A stretch of 64,000 nt of DNA from Xiphophorus maculatus (lineage: Eukaryota; Chordata; Actinopteri; Cyprinodontiformes; Poeciliidae). Below, piece after piece: positions 52,778-63,558 of this stretch (its first letter is position 1; each line of letters opens with the position of its first letter). The stretch is taken from contig NC_036464.1 of the NCBI RefSeq assembly GCF_002775205.1, positions 28,785,788 to 28,849,787 on the forward strand, written 5' to 3'. The notes beneath the pieces are model-generated. The model saw only the letters and a list, made by a program, of their open reading frames with translations. It did no database searches and was not told the origin of the DNA. Both the position numbers and the translations under genes were made by a program.

Positions 52778-55700
52778 ATGAAGGACGAAGAGCAGGAGGG
52801 CTCGTTGTCCCGCCGGGACCTCTTTGAAGACTACCGGAGCTGCTTCCTCCGGCCCGGAGCCGAGGTTGGACCGTGTCGGGACCCCGGGCTCCTGAAGAGG
52901 GCGGCCCAGTTCCTGCTGAGGACGTCGGAGCCGAGAGACACTTTCACGCTGTTCCCGTTCTGCCGGGCGGTGACGGAGAGGTTTGTTGTCGGCACCGACG
53001 GCAGGAAGCACCTGGCAGCCTTCGTTAAAGCCACCGAGATGCTGGAGAGCCTCTGCGTCAACATGTTCCTGCAGCCCTGGAAGAAGGAGATCCGGTCTCT
53101 GAAGGTGCGCTCTCACCTGCGACAGTCCAGCATGGACGGTCCTGAAGGCTTCTGTGAGATTGTTATTATTATTATTATTACTTTTTAAAATGAATAATTC
53201 AGAAGAAGGTTGAGGAACTGTTGAAGCGAGGTCATCTCACTGATTGAAAATATGAACTCAGCCCCCTTTACTCAGATACCTCCAAGTAAAATTTAATAAA
53301 ACCAGACGCCTTCAGAATTCATCCAGTCAGTAACAGACATGTCGATTACATCTTGTCTTCTATTTTTGTAAAACTAATATACATACATATCATTCTTATT
53401 TGCTACCAAGTTTATTTTAAAGGGGCAGTATCATGTAAAATTGACTTTTTGAGCATTACATCATGTTATAATGTTATTCCCTCATCCAATACATACCTGG
53501 AGTCTTGTCTTGATTCTTTCCTGCATGTTTGAGGACTCTTTTAATCTCTATGGCAACCATTCCATTGTGGAAAGCACCTGGGTGGAACTAGCCCCGCCTC
53601 CAAGGTGCAGCTCCTCCTTGGAGCTGCAGTTTCCAAGCTTCCATGCTTCTGCCTCACAGAGCAGCCCTCCTCCGCCACTCTCCCTCTCGGCTCCTTCAGA
53701 CTAGCCAGCAGCAACCAGCAAACACCTGATGGAACTGCACATCTGCTCCTAACAGAGGAGCACTGTTGCGATGACCTTCTGAAGACAGAGTTTCAGAAAG
53801 AGCAAGGCGTCTTTAAAGAGAGAGAGGCTCAATTTCACAGTCACATTTGATTGATTGCATTATGTGTCTGGAAGACACATAATACTGCCTCTTAAAGTAT
53901 CTGTACATTGAGAGCAAAGTGGAGCCACGCAGGGAGAAGGTTCTGGAGACATTTAAAGCAGGATGTCTTCTATAGCAACTTTCCAAACTCTGAACATCTC
54001 CCAGAGTTAAACCCATCATCTGAATATGGACCAGCTGTTGCTCTGGATCATGTTGGGGACCTGCTCAGATCAAACTAAAATGGAAACGAGTGACCAACAT
54101 GAAAAGGGTTATATTTGGTGAAAACTGGGGCAGAGCCTCATCTTCCATCAGGACAGCAGCTCTAAACATACAGCCACAGCGGCTTACATCAGAGCATATC
54201 CATTTGTTAGAATGGCCTAGTCAAAGTCAAGACCTAAACATAACTGAGAATCTGTGGGAAGATTTTAAGAAAAAAGAAAAAAAGTAAAATTTAGAGAACC
54301 TATTCTGGACAGAATACAAATTTGCATGCTACACTTTTCAGTTTTATTTGTAGAAAAAAATGGCAAAATGTGAATTTCCCTCTGGGATTAATAAAAAATC
54401 TAATGAAATATTCAAAAACAAAAGTTTGTGGGTTGAACAGTCTTGTGATGGGGAGTGAAAACTTGGGCACAGCACTCTACATCGCGTCCCAGAAGCTCTG
54501 AACTGTTTTTTGTTTGTTCCAGACGTTTACGGGTGCCTTCGTTTACTGCCTGCTGCCGGTTCTCAGCGGCTCCACCATCCAGGCTGTTCTGGCCTATATG
54601 GGCTACCGGCCCAGCAGCGACGCCCCCCAGAGGTGACGACACACACACAACACACACCCGCTAGAAAGGCTGCGGGTGCAAGGCATCCTCGTAGCCATCT
54701 TGTTTCCTCCTGCTCTTCTTCCTCAACACTCGCTCTCTGCTGCCTGAACTCCAGCAGCTCAGCGTTGGGTTCTCCTCCCGAGGCTTTTATTGTGCATCCT
54801 GAACAGCAGCCGTGCTTCAGACAGCTGTTTGTGTCTGCTGCTTGTTGCTAGAACCTACAGGGCTGCATCGCTGCTCATGTCTTCATCCAAACAGGAAACT
54901 GGAAGTAGTAGCTTGAACTTGTTATCTTCAGAAATCTCCAGTTGTTTTTGTCAGCTTGTGGCGGATCAGACCGGCAATCAGATGGACCAGTGTGTTTGCG
55001 CCGCATGCGACACAAAGGGGCTCCACGTTAGAGCGGGTGCCAAAACGATGGTGGAAAAAAAATGATTTCTAGTCGGCGTTTTCTGACTAGTATTTTCAGT
55101 AGTATCATATTTTTAGATGCTTTTAATCCTTTTCTAGAGCTGTACTGATATCTGCTAAGGAAGGAAGGTTTTTGTTTAATGGCATCTCTAAAATAATCCT
55201 CAGATATTACAAGAAAACAAAGTTACTAAATGAATGATCCATTACATGAGGCAAAAGACGCTAAATTGTCCCAGAAGGTATTGCGGTAAACAATACCTTG
55301 AAGGACAATATTGTGCTTTGAGATCATTTTCAAGTAATGGCACAATAGTTCAAGAACACATTATCAAAGAAGATTTTAAATATCCAAAATTTTATAAAAA
55401 TAAATCTTTAAAAAAAGCAACCGAAACAACAAATAAAATGAATTATGAAGTGTCTGTAAACAAAATTGTCCTTTAAAAAAGCAGTAGATGAGACCAATAC
55501 ATCAGACTGAAAACTGTTTTTCATCCAGTTTTTGTAGAGAGAAAAGAGAAAAATTCTAAATCCTGCAAATGTAAATTATTGAGCTTGTTTTAATTCATCA
55601 CATGGTTAATTGATTCATTTGCTTATTGTGACATGCCTGTATGTCAGGATGCTGCTGTTCATTAAACTCAGTCGCCGTAGAACAGGTTGAGTTAAACTCA

Positions 55701-58700
55701 GGTGATGGCGTTAGAACAGATTTAGACAGATGGTCTCTCTCAGCTTCCGTAGCGCTGAGCAACACACACTTGGTTGGACTCATATCTGCGTTAACTCTAG
55801 CTGAGCAGGACTGGATGCAACTTCATTTGGACCAATTAAGTATTTTCATTTTGCTGCCTTTTGTTGCAAATAAACTCTGTAGTAATTAGCTGTAGTAAAA
55901 TGACCTTTTTTTTAAAAAAAAAAAACATATATATATATTCCCGATATATTTTTCCATAATTCCATGCTTTTCTCTGTGCAGTGTGAGTAGTCTGTGTTTA
56001 ACGTTCTGCTCTCTGGTGTGTTTCAGTGAGTTCACCCTAAGTTCTGATCCTGATGCAGATCAAGCTCTGCTGCTGGGATTTGAGCTGCTGCTGGCTAGAC
56101 TGGAATGTTGTCGCCTCCTGGATCTGATGCTGGAGCACCAACTGGGACCACAGGTCAGAACTGGGATGTGTCTGCTTCCAGGCCGACACCCAGAGAAATC
56201 CAGCCAGAACACACCGAGACCGGGGATGATCCAAACCTCCCATGTCCGCACTCCGCAGTCAATAATAATAAAGTCTTTTGTGTTCTAAATGAACAGATAA
56301 AATAATTACATGTAGATGGCTCAGTTAAAGTACTCACACTCAAACCTCACAATAATAGTGGTGCAACAGAAAAATGATCCTTTGCAGCAAGACAAACGAA
56401 TCTTCTGCATGAGGCAAAAACATATTTTTACAACTCAGACCACAACAATTACAACCAAAAATATTTTTAACTGCTAAAATCAAATATTAATTTCTTTTAT
56501 GCAGTGGCTGTTCTAGAGCAGATTTACCAGAGTGGGGCTGGGCGGGACCACAGAACCAAAGAATGAGCCAGTAACAACAGGTCAATACCTCATGTTGAGC
56601 ATGTGAAGGGATCCAGTCTAGAGCTGCAGGTTTCAGAGCCGGGATCTAGCAGATCCACTTGGATCCTTGTCTCAGTATGACTGAAGTTAAAAGACCAGTA
56701 ATAATAACAATAACAATAATAATAGCAACACCTTCACTCTCATTCATTATTGAAGAAAAAATAAGAGAAAGGTAAAATGGGCTCAAGAGAGAAATTAGTG
56801 ACGGTTTCTGTTCTATGTCATTTTAAGACATTTATTTAGTTTCATCTGTTCAGATTAAGGGCCCATGGCCGGTTCTACAGGGACACTAGGTCCTTTTGGC
56901 CCCCATCTAGAACCACCCATCCTAATATGGATATGCTTAAGCCATTTCAGTGACCATAATTTTGTGCCTGATGGATGAGAGAAGTGTCACCTAGAGTCAG
57001 GAATGTGGACAGATAGACACTAGATGGTGCTAGAGTACTGGCCCTTTTTTTTTTCTGTGGATAAAAAAAACGTGCCCTTCTAAAAGTCTTTTTTTTTCCT
57101 ACTCCGTATTGTGTGCCCTGTAATAATAAATCTCACATTACTAACGCAGCCAGCGACTCCATTTGCCACACAAGATGCCATTTTTCTATTCTTCAATTAC
57201 CTGCTCTCCACCCTAAGTGTCACCACTGCGTAGAGCCAGCGTCTCTGTACCGATTCTGCAGTGACTTGGACAGAGACGGGGAAGCTCCACCGAAATGGCT
57301 TCTGAAGCGCAGCGTCCCATTTGGCTGCATTCAGCTTTCCGTCCTTGTCTTCGTCTCGGCGAAGTCCGAGAGGAAGTCCTGCCGGTGCAACCACATTGTT
57401 CACATTCCACACATTCCCCCCACAATGGCCGTGGGGCTTCTCCTGCCTTCCACCTCAAACCGCCGCCACATCAGCAGATTATTCCATGTAATCCTAACCA
57501 GTTGGACTGCAGTCTGACTAATCACACCTGATCTTATATTTGGACTGATTCTGCAGGAGTGGTTGGATGTTCTCCAGAGAAGTAAGCAGCCTTCGAAGTT
57601 GGAAGATCCCACAGAAAAGCAGACGGTGGCGGAGCAAAGGAAAGACAACGATGAGAAGAGGAAGGAGTCGGATAAGAGAGAGGTAGGACTGGAGGCTGGT
57701 TCCGGAATCGGGACGAGGAGAATGTTTCTTATGGATGGGTTTGTCGTCTTCTTTAAAAAAACCCTCACCTCTGTTCTGTTCCTTTGTTTCCAGGTGTCCC
57801 AGCAGCCTGAGTCCAGGCTTCCATCGGTTCCTCAGCCGAAGCCTCGGCGTCATCGCCCAAGCGTAGACCAGGCAGACATGGAACTGCAGTGGCAATACCC
57901 AGACCTTGCCTTCAGGGGTCGCCCTCTGCTGCCAGACCAACCTCCCAAAGCAACCCCCGCCATGACTGGCGGTATACCTGACAGCCTTTCTGTGCTTCCA
58001 AAGACCAACCTGACCAAAGAGGACAGAGACGTTTCTCCATCAGTCTCTACTAGAGATGATGGCCGGAATGACTCCAGCTGCTTCAGGAACTCTGATGAAA
58101 GCAGAGCCTGTGACGATGATGGTGATGATGGTGATGATGACCTTAGTGGTCCTCAAGCCATTTCTCTTCATATCACACTGAGAACAGGAAGTAAAGCAGA
58201 GGCAGGCAAGAAGCGGGGAAGAGTTCAGCCAACCTCAGAGACTTCTGATGACACACAGAAAACACCAAGTAAGAAACACACACATACACGCCCACACACA
58301 CACACACACAGTTTGCCATACGCTACAGCAGCATTGGATTTGTTTTACCCAACAACCCATCCAGAGACGGGAAGCAGTTCGGCTTGTTTTCCCGTGGTCT
58401 TTACAGACGTGGGTTCATTGGACGCTGAGTTTTTTACCCACAGTATCTAGCAGGGGTCACACTGACCTCACATGCACTATTACAAGGTTGTTTTTTTATG
58501 TGTGGTTTTGGGAACTGACGATCTGATGGGACAAGCTGTCGGCCCGTGACATTTTCCATGCTCCTCCTCCTGTGGGAGTGCCAAAGGGACAGTATTATGT
58601 ATTTCCCAGTCACAAAGTGCCATTTTATAGTATAATCAAACAGCTATGTTACCTTAATTTATAAAAATCATGTATCTATCGAATGTGAATTAAAAGAAAT

Positions 58701-59312
58701 TTGACTTTGTGACAGAAATTGTGATTCTGTCACTTTAAAAACTCCTGCTCTTTCTGAAACTCCGCCTTCAGGAAGTCACCACAACCTCTACTGACCCTTT
58801 AACCCAGGGGTGGGCAACTCCAGGCCTCGAGGGCCGGTCTCCTGCAACTTTTAGATGCGTCTCTACTTCAGCACACCTGAGTCAAATAATGAGGTCATTA
58901 GCAGGACTCTGGAGAACTTGACTGCACTTAGGAGGTGTTTCAGCTGTTGGATTCAAGCGTGTTGGACCAGGGAGACATCTAAGAGTTGCAGGACAACGGC
59001 CAGGATTGCCCACCCCTGCTTTAACCTCACTGCTGGTTGCAGCGGAGCTGAAATAAGAAGGTTTTTATTGTTTTCACTACAGGCAGAGAGAATGTGGTGG
59101 CTGACAAACCGGAGTCTTCCTCATTGAGCTCCATTGATGAAGAGCAGCAGCTGAGAGCGCTGGCGGAGCGGATGGGACAGATCTCTGTGCAGGGAGATCA
59201 AGAGAAGGCTACGGGAAGAGAGGACAACGGGAAGGCAGAGGGGCGCAAGAAGGACAGACAAAACCAACCAAGACCAACCTCTGAGAGGGTCCTGACCCTT
59301 AATGGGCTTTAA
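52778..59312 (+). CDS. spata2l: SPATA2-family protein, probably SPATA2-like
   Basis: Coding exons 52778-53104, 54523-54632, 56027-56153, 57557-57682, 57794-58268, 59083-59312; 1,395 nt, 464 aa. The N-terminal half (about residues 15-200) resembles the PUB-containing region of SPATA2/SPATA2L: LFEDYRSCF, then MLESLCVNMFLQPWKKEIRS, TFTGAFVYCLLP, LAYMGYRP and LLLARLECCRLLDLMLEHQL. The C-terminal half is charged and probably disordered (Lys/Glu-rich about 200-230, an Asp-rich run in exon 5, tail VLTLNGL). Known: SPATA2 proteins bridge the deubiquitinase CYLD to HOIP/LUBAC in TNF and NOD2 signalling. The EDYRSCF start resembles SPATA2L more than SPATA2, and I see no cysteine-rich zinc finger at the C-terminus such as SPATA2 has. 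The family is secure; the paralogue is less so. Confidence 0.82.
53417..53895 (+). mobile_element. MITE flanked by TTAA (copy 2, near complete)
   Basis: Element 53421-53891 in the first coding intron of the spata2-like gene. TTAA on each side; ends AGGGGCAGTATCATG and (reverse complement) AGAGGCAGTATTATG. The best copy of the family for defining its ends. Confidence 0.65.
53900..54290 (+). mobile_element. Tc1-like transposase remnant
   Basis: The frame near 54210-54285 reads LEWPSQSQDLNITENLWEDF, matching the DDE-domain signature of Tc1-like transposases (LEWPSQSPDLNPIENLW). Upstream frames give FHQDSSSKHTA, like the FQHDNDPKHTA motif. Heavily degraded; no terminal repeats found. Confidence 0.75.
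54365..54412 (+). mobile_element. LINE 3' tail fragment (L2/CR1-like)
   Basis: AATTTCCCTCTGGGATTAAT followed by AAAAAATCTAATGAAAT, the hairpin-like 3' end also present at the LINE at 22740. Only the tail is visible. Confidence 0.45.
55262..55639. mobile_element. MITE of the CCTGTCACAA family (copy 4, diverged left end)
   Basis: In intron 2 of the spata2-like gene. Shares the GAGCTTGTTTTAATTCATCA and TTATTGTGACATGCCTG right end and the CAAGAACACATTATCAAAGA block. The left end is eroded. Confidence 0.55.
58578..59040. mobile_element. TTAA-type MITE copy interrupted by a hAT MITE
   Basis: Left part 58578-58804 (AAAGGGACAGTATTATG..., CTGAAACTCCGCCTTCAGGA) and a short right part after 59026 resemble the TTAA-type MITE. 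The CAGGGGTG element 58805-59018 sits inside it. Limits approximate. Confidence 0.5.
58797..59026. mobile_element. hAT MITE with perfect 8-bp target-site duplication
   Basis: Element 58805-59018 (214 bp) in intron 5 of the spata2-like gene. Ends CAGGGGTGGGCAA and TTGCCCACCCCTG, flanked by CTTTAACC at 58797-58804 and 59019-59026. Non-coding, well preserved. Confidence 0.9.
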
Positions 59313-59523
59313 AATTATTTAACAGTCTTTTGTTTTTTTATTTTAAATTCTCCACCTAGTTTGGTTTCATGACTATTTGAACCAACCGGATGCAGAGCCG
59401 ACCAATCAGAGCAATCTCAGCTTTTTGAAGAAGAGAATGTTGGAGCCACTTAGTTTTTTGCTAAATCTGTGATATTAACAGACTGTAAATATTCTAATAA
59501 ATGCAATAATGATTTGTTGTTCA

Positions 59524-59529
59524 AATAAA
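59524..59529 (+). terminator. spata2l: Polyadenylation signal AATAAA, spata2-like
   Basis: AATAAA about 210 nt after the stop codon at 59312; a further AATAAA follows about 45 nt later. Confidence 0.55.
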
Positions 59530-60384
59530 TATACGGGTAATGTTTCAGGATCATCTGCACAGAGATCAGAAATAAAAACGAACTAATGTGAACATCCAGA
59601 GCCCAGCCGGAAACATTTCTGCTGTTTTTGTCTTAGCCAAATGTCATCAAAAAATTTAAATGTTGGACCAATTTTATGTACAAAAAAACTATGTTCAAAG
59701 GATGATTTTACTGAACAGTCCGAACCTGGGCCTGTTGGCCCCTCTGCCTCAGTGTGGCTGAAATGATTTTGTTTCTTCAAGTCTGTTGATGATGTAAAAA
59801 GAAAAGAAAAAAGGAAAAGTAAATTTCCACAAAAACAAAAAAAACTGAAATTTAGAGATGCACAGAGAGACAGGCGACTTGCCTTCTGGAGGGGAGGACA
59901 GAGAGAATGGCTGATTGAAAATGCAGTCACTGTCTGGTTTTATGCAATCTTCAGTCGTTTACTCAGTTTTATCTTTGGTTTCTGTTTCTATTTTTTTATT
60001 ATGTTTTTGCATTTTGAGGCTCTACTTGCAACCTGGTTACAATCTAACAGCACAAACAAATTCTTCTCCGGTTTAAGGAATTCTCTTTTCTTGAAAACAT
60101 TTCGCGGCAGAAGCCACAAGGCTTCCTCGGTTCTGATGGAAACAGAAACTTGAAACGAACCACTTCCATTTAGGATTTTAAAAACATTTTAATTCAAAAA
60201 GCTGTTTCAGGGGGAATGTTTGACACAAGCTGAGGTTATATTTGTGTTTGAAGGTTTTCCACTCAAAACAGAATTTTTTATATATTTTTTTTCAAATAAA
60301 CATTAATGATGATCCACAAGAACAAACAAACAAACTGTCTGCTCCGCTGGTAAAGACACGCAGAAAGTCTTAAATGACTCACAT

Positions 60385-60390
60385 TTTATT
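60385..60390 (-). terminator. tk2: Polyadenylation signal AATAAA (minus strand), tk2
   Basis: TTTATT on the plus strand, about 470 nt beyond the tk2 stop codon in transcription direction. Confidence 0.5.
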
Positions 60391-60810
60391 ACAGCAGCAT
60401 AACTTCAAAATGAATACAGTGCCAAACAAAAGTAGCAAAACCACAGTCTTAACAATCCCGTAATTATTAATATCATAAAAATCTTCCTTTTATTACACTT
60501 TTTCAGCTTATCAGAATTTCAATAAACTTCTAGTTCGTAACCATGACTTCCCAAAGTAAGTCCCTGGAGTTAAAGCCGAGACATTTTTACAGTTTTTTAC
60601 TGACCTTATGCTCTTGCAATAAAATGTTGTCAAAATGAATTGATTCCACTGTAATCTTCACATTTTTATCAGAGAAGCATCATATATGTCCTCATGTATA
60701 AATAAGCAGCTTCGCTTATTGGTCCAAAGTTATCCAGTGTTGGAAAAAATCCTAAATAAAAATGTCCAAACATCTAGAGCGTTTAAGCTGTAGTAACAAA
60801 CTCATCGGGA

Positions 60811-60821
60811 TGTGTGCGCGC

Positions 60822-60859
<38 letters not shown>
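60811..60859. repeat. (GT)n microsatellite starting 3 nt after the tk2 stop codon
   Basis: About 49 nt of GT with a GCGCGCG interruption. On the tk2 strand it is a CA run beginning immediately after TGA-T-G. Confidence 0.9.
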
Positions 60860-60860
60860 A

Positions 60861-63558
60861 TCAAGAGTTGGTAGCTGTTAGAATCTTCTCTCGGTGCTCC
60901 TCATACTTGTGCAGCATCTTCTGGAGGTCATAGTCGGCAGGAATCACCTGGAGAACACAGAGCAGACCCAGCTAACAACCACTCCTCAGCCTGCCAGGAT
61001 TTAACTAGGACGTCGGCCCACAGTGTTCAGCTGGAGGAGCTGAATGGACAGCAGAGGTCCGCCTGCAGCAGTACTCACCAGAACAGGAGCAGGAACCGGA
61101 GCAGAGCTGCCCTTAATGAGCCAGTCTTCATGCAGCCGGTGGATGAACTCCAGATGCTCCTGGTGGACATACACACACATACACACACACATAGTAGAGG
61201 CTGATGGCTGTACAGGGTAAAGCATTTTGTCTGGACCAGAGGCGTGAAGCCAGGTCCTCACCAGTGGAATGACCATCTCCTCCTCTCTGCATCGCTGCTT
61301 CAGCCTCTCATGGCAGGTCTGAGGAGACGTCTGCAGGTAAACTGGAGCCGGTGGAACAGAGAACAAGCCTCATTGTAAAGCAGAATGCTCATCAGAACTT
61401 TACAGTCTCAGAGTTCCAGTTTTCAGACCCAATCTTCTCACCAATCAGGTCGACAGGGAGGGAAACGTTTGCGGTGATCCAATCGAACCACTCGCTCAGG
61501 ACAATGTAATCCACCTCTGGCATTTTTCCACTGACAGAAAGAAAGAAAAAAGACCCATCAGTCTACTGACGGCATCTGATACCTGGGAACTAGTTCACTG
61601 TCATCTACTAGGAGGTCACAGTTTTTAGAGCAGCCTTGTTGATCATCGGTCAGATCCAGAATCTGGTGAAAACACAACGGTACCTCTGATAGAGATTCTC
61701 CACGAAGATGTGCTTGGCGCTGAAGATCGACCTCTCCATCATGGTGACCGGAGCAGTCTGAAACCAGAAACAGTCCCTCAGGTTTCCACCATGCTCAACA
61801 CCTGGAACTATAAGCCCAAGTTCCTTGCCAGCAGCTACACGTTAACAGCTCTTAAGTAGCTGCTTCAAGCAAGCAGTTCCTAGCCAGCAGCTAATAGCTA
61901 ACAGCTACAACCTAAGAGCTCCTAGCTAGCGGCTCCCAGCTAACAGCGAGCTTACCATGGCTGAAAGGTGTTTATCCAGCATGGTGAGCTGAATATAAGT
62001 CTGCAAAGAGATTCCCCAGCGCTGAGGATCCTGGTACATCAGGGCCTGCAGAGACAGAGAGGACAAGCTTAGAACTCACTGCAGGAGCTTCAGACCCTCT
62101 AGAGTTCTCCACAGTTGTTCCTGCTACAAAAACAAAGTTCAGTCTATTTAGCATTGGTATTTGACGTGACAGACAGACAGAAGGTAGCACACATAAATGT
62201 AAAGAGGAAAGAAAATTACACATGGTTTTCTATTTTTGAATGACAAAAAATTCTAAACTATGACGACCCCTTTAACGTTCATCCATTTTCTTACACACTT
62301 GTCCCTAGTGGAGTTGATTGGGGTGCTGGTGTCTATCTCCACCGGTCAACGGGCGAGAGGTGGGGTCACCCAGGACAGGTCACCAGTCCATCACAGGGCA
62401 ACACAGAGAAAAACAGGACAAACAAACACACACACACACACACCTAAGGAGAATTTAGAGAGACCAATTAACCTAACAGTCATGTTTTTGGGCTGTGGGA
62501 GGAACATGAAGAGAACCCAGGCCTGCACAGGGAGAACACGCAAACTCCATGTAGAAAGACCCCTCTAACATGATACCCCTAAATAAATTCCTGAAGCTGA
62601 ATCGTCAGTCATCCGAACACGAGGCGTATTTAGGTTTAAAGTTATCTCTTAATGGCACCATGCAGCATGTTCCTTCTGACTGGAAGTGATATTAACATTT
62701 TGGAGCCTCCCGGCCAGAGTCCAGACCCGAGAACCTGCAGCGGGGTCAGGACAGGACAGAGGTCTACAACCTGCGCTTCCACAGACAAATGTGGTTCGTT
62801 GCCCCTGTCCTGTGGCTCATATAAACCACAGAATATCTGCAACAGAACAACACCAATATGGCTGCTAAGTAATTTAGTGGGTTTATTTTTTTTTAGCTTC
62901 AGATGTGTGCTTTATATTTATTTATTTTTGTCTGGGTCTTCATTTTCCATGTTTATGGAAAGGGCTCGTCAGCTGGGCTCATTGTAGAAAATGTCCTTTA
63001 TAAAAGTTAACAATTAATTTTGCCCTAAAATTTAAAAATAGAAATACACTTACGAATAATGTGTATGCTTTCAAATATAAAACATCTGATTTAGTACCCA
63101 TTTAAAATAAATCCTTTTTTTTTGTAGAGAGACACGTTTCAGAGGTTCCATGTTTGGTATTTTGTCGTGCTTTAAATAAACCGAACTGTCAAAAGATCTT
63201 ATTTACCAGAAGATTGTGTCCACGGACGTTCCTCCATTTGGACACTGGTTCTGTCAGGACCTGGCACAGACAGGAAATGACAGAGTTCTACATGGATCTG
63301 CTTCCTCCAGCTCTGAATCTTGACAGACTGGAGCCTGGACTTCACCTGGATGTTGCTCGTATTGAGGAAATAATCCAGACACGTCGTCTTCCCGCTGGCG
63401 ATGTTCCCCTCAACACAGATCTGGAGTCAGTGGACAGAGGCGGAGCTGTTGCAGGTTAAAGCCAGTAAAGTATCAGAGTCACGTGGGCTCTGGAGACTCA
63501 CCACCGTCTTCCTGCTGTCTCCGCTCCGCATCAGCTTCCCTTCAGAGGAAGACAACAT
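60861..63558 (-). CDS. tk2: Thymidine kinase 2 (mitochondrial-type deoxynucleoside kinase)
   Basis: Nine coding exons (minus): 63558-63502, 63420-63346, 63260-63207, 62045-61956, 61757-61684, 61530-61442, 61341-61262, 61159-61079, 60947-60861; 687 nt, 228 aa. P-loop [18 protein letters not shown] at residues 20-37; then [33 protein letters not shown], the [17 protein letters not shown] segment with the catalytic-type ERS motif, VLSEWFDWI, the lid [13 protein letters not shown], and C-terminus KILTATNS. Known: TK2 phosphorylates deoxythymidine, deoxycytidine and deoxyuridine for mitochondrial DNA precursor supply. The predicted first exon gives only 19 residues before the kinase fold, with no clear mitochondrial targeting helix; an alternative upstream first exon is possible. 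DGUOK and DCK are less likely given the [15 protein letters not shown] sequence. Confidence 0.95.
61820..61950. repeat. Degenerate AGCTAACAGC-type minisatellite
   Basis: In tk2 intron 4. About a dozen loose repeats of AGCAGCTA / AGCTAACAGCT / AGCTCCTAGC type; unit length varies between 10 and 14. Confidence 0.6.
62281..62562 (-). mobile_element. V-SINE / DANA-like SINE, lacking the tRNA head
   Basis: In tk2 intron 3. On the minus strand it begins within the core (CATGGAGTTTGCGTGTTCTC) and includes AAAAACATGACTGTTAGG and the ATGGAT tail region; about 75% like the copy at 8823-9172 by eye. The tRNA-derived 5' part is absent. Confidence 0.75.

Larger units (their letters stand above)
59313..60860. 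other. Tail-to-tail intergenic region spata2-like / tk2
   Basis: About 1.5 kb holding the two 3' UTRs (spata2-like to about 59.55 kb; tk2 from 60860 down to about 60.37 kb on the minus strand) and roughly 0.8 kb of AT-rich sequence between them. No gene or repeat family recognised. Confidence 0.6.

Noticed and set aside
57113-57517. 134-codon open frame in spata2-like intron 3
   Set aside because: No family resemblance; lies wholly within an intron whose flanking exons join in phase without it.
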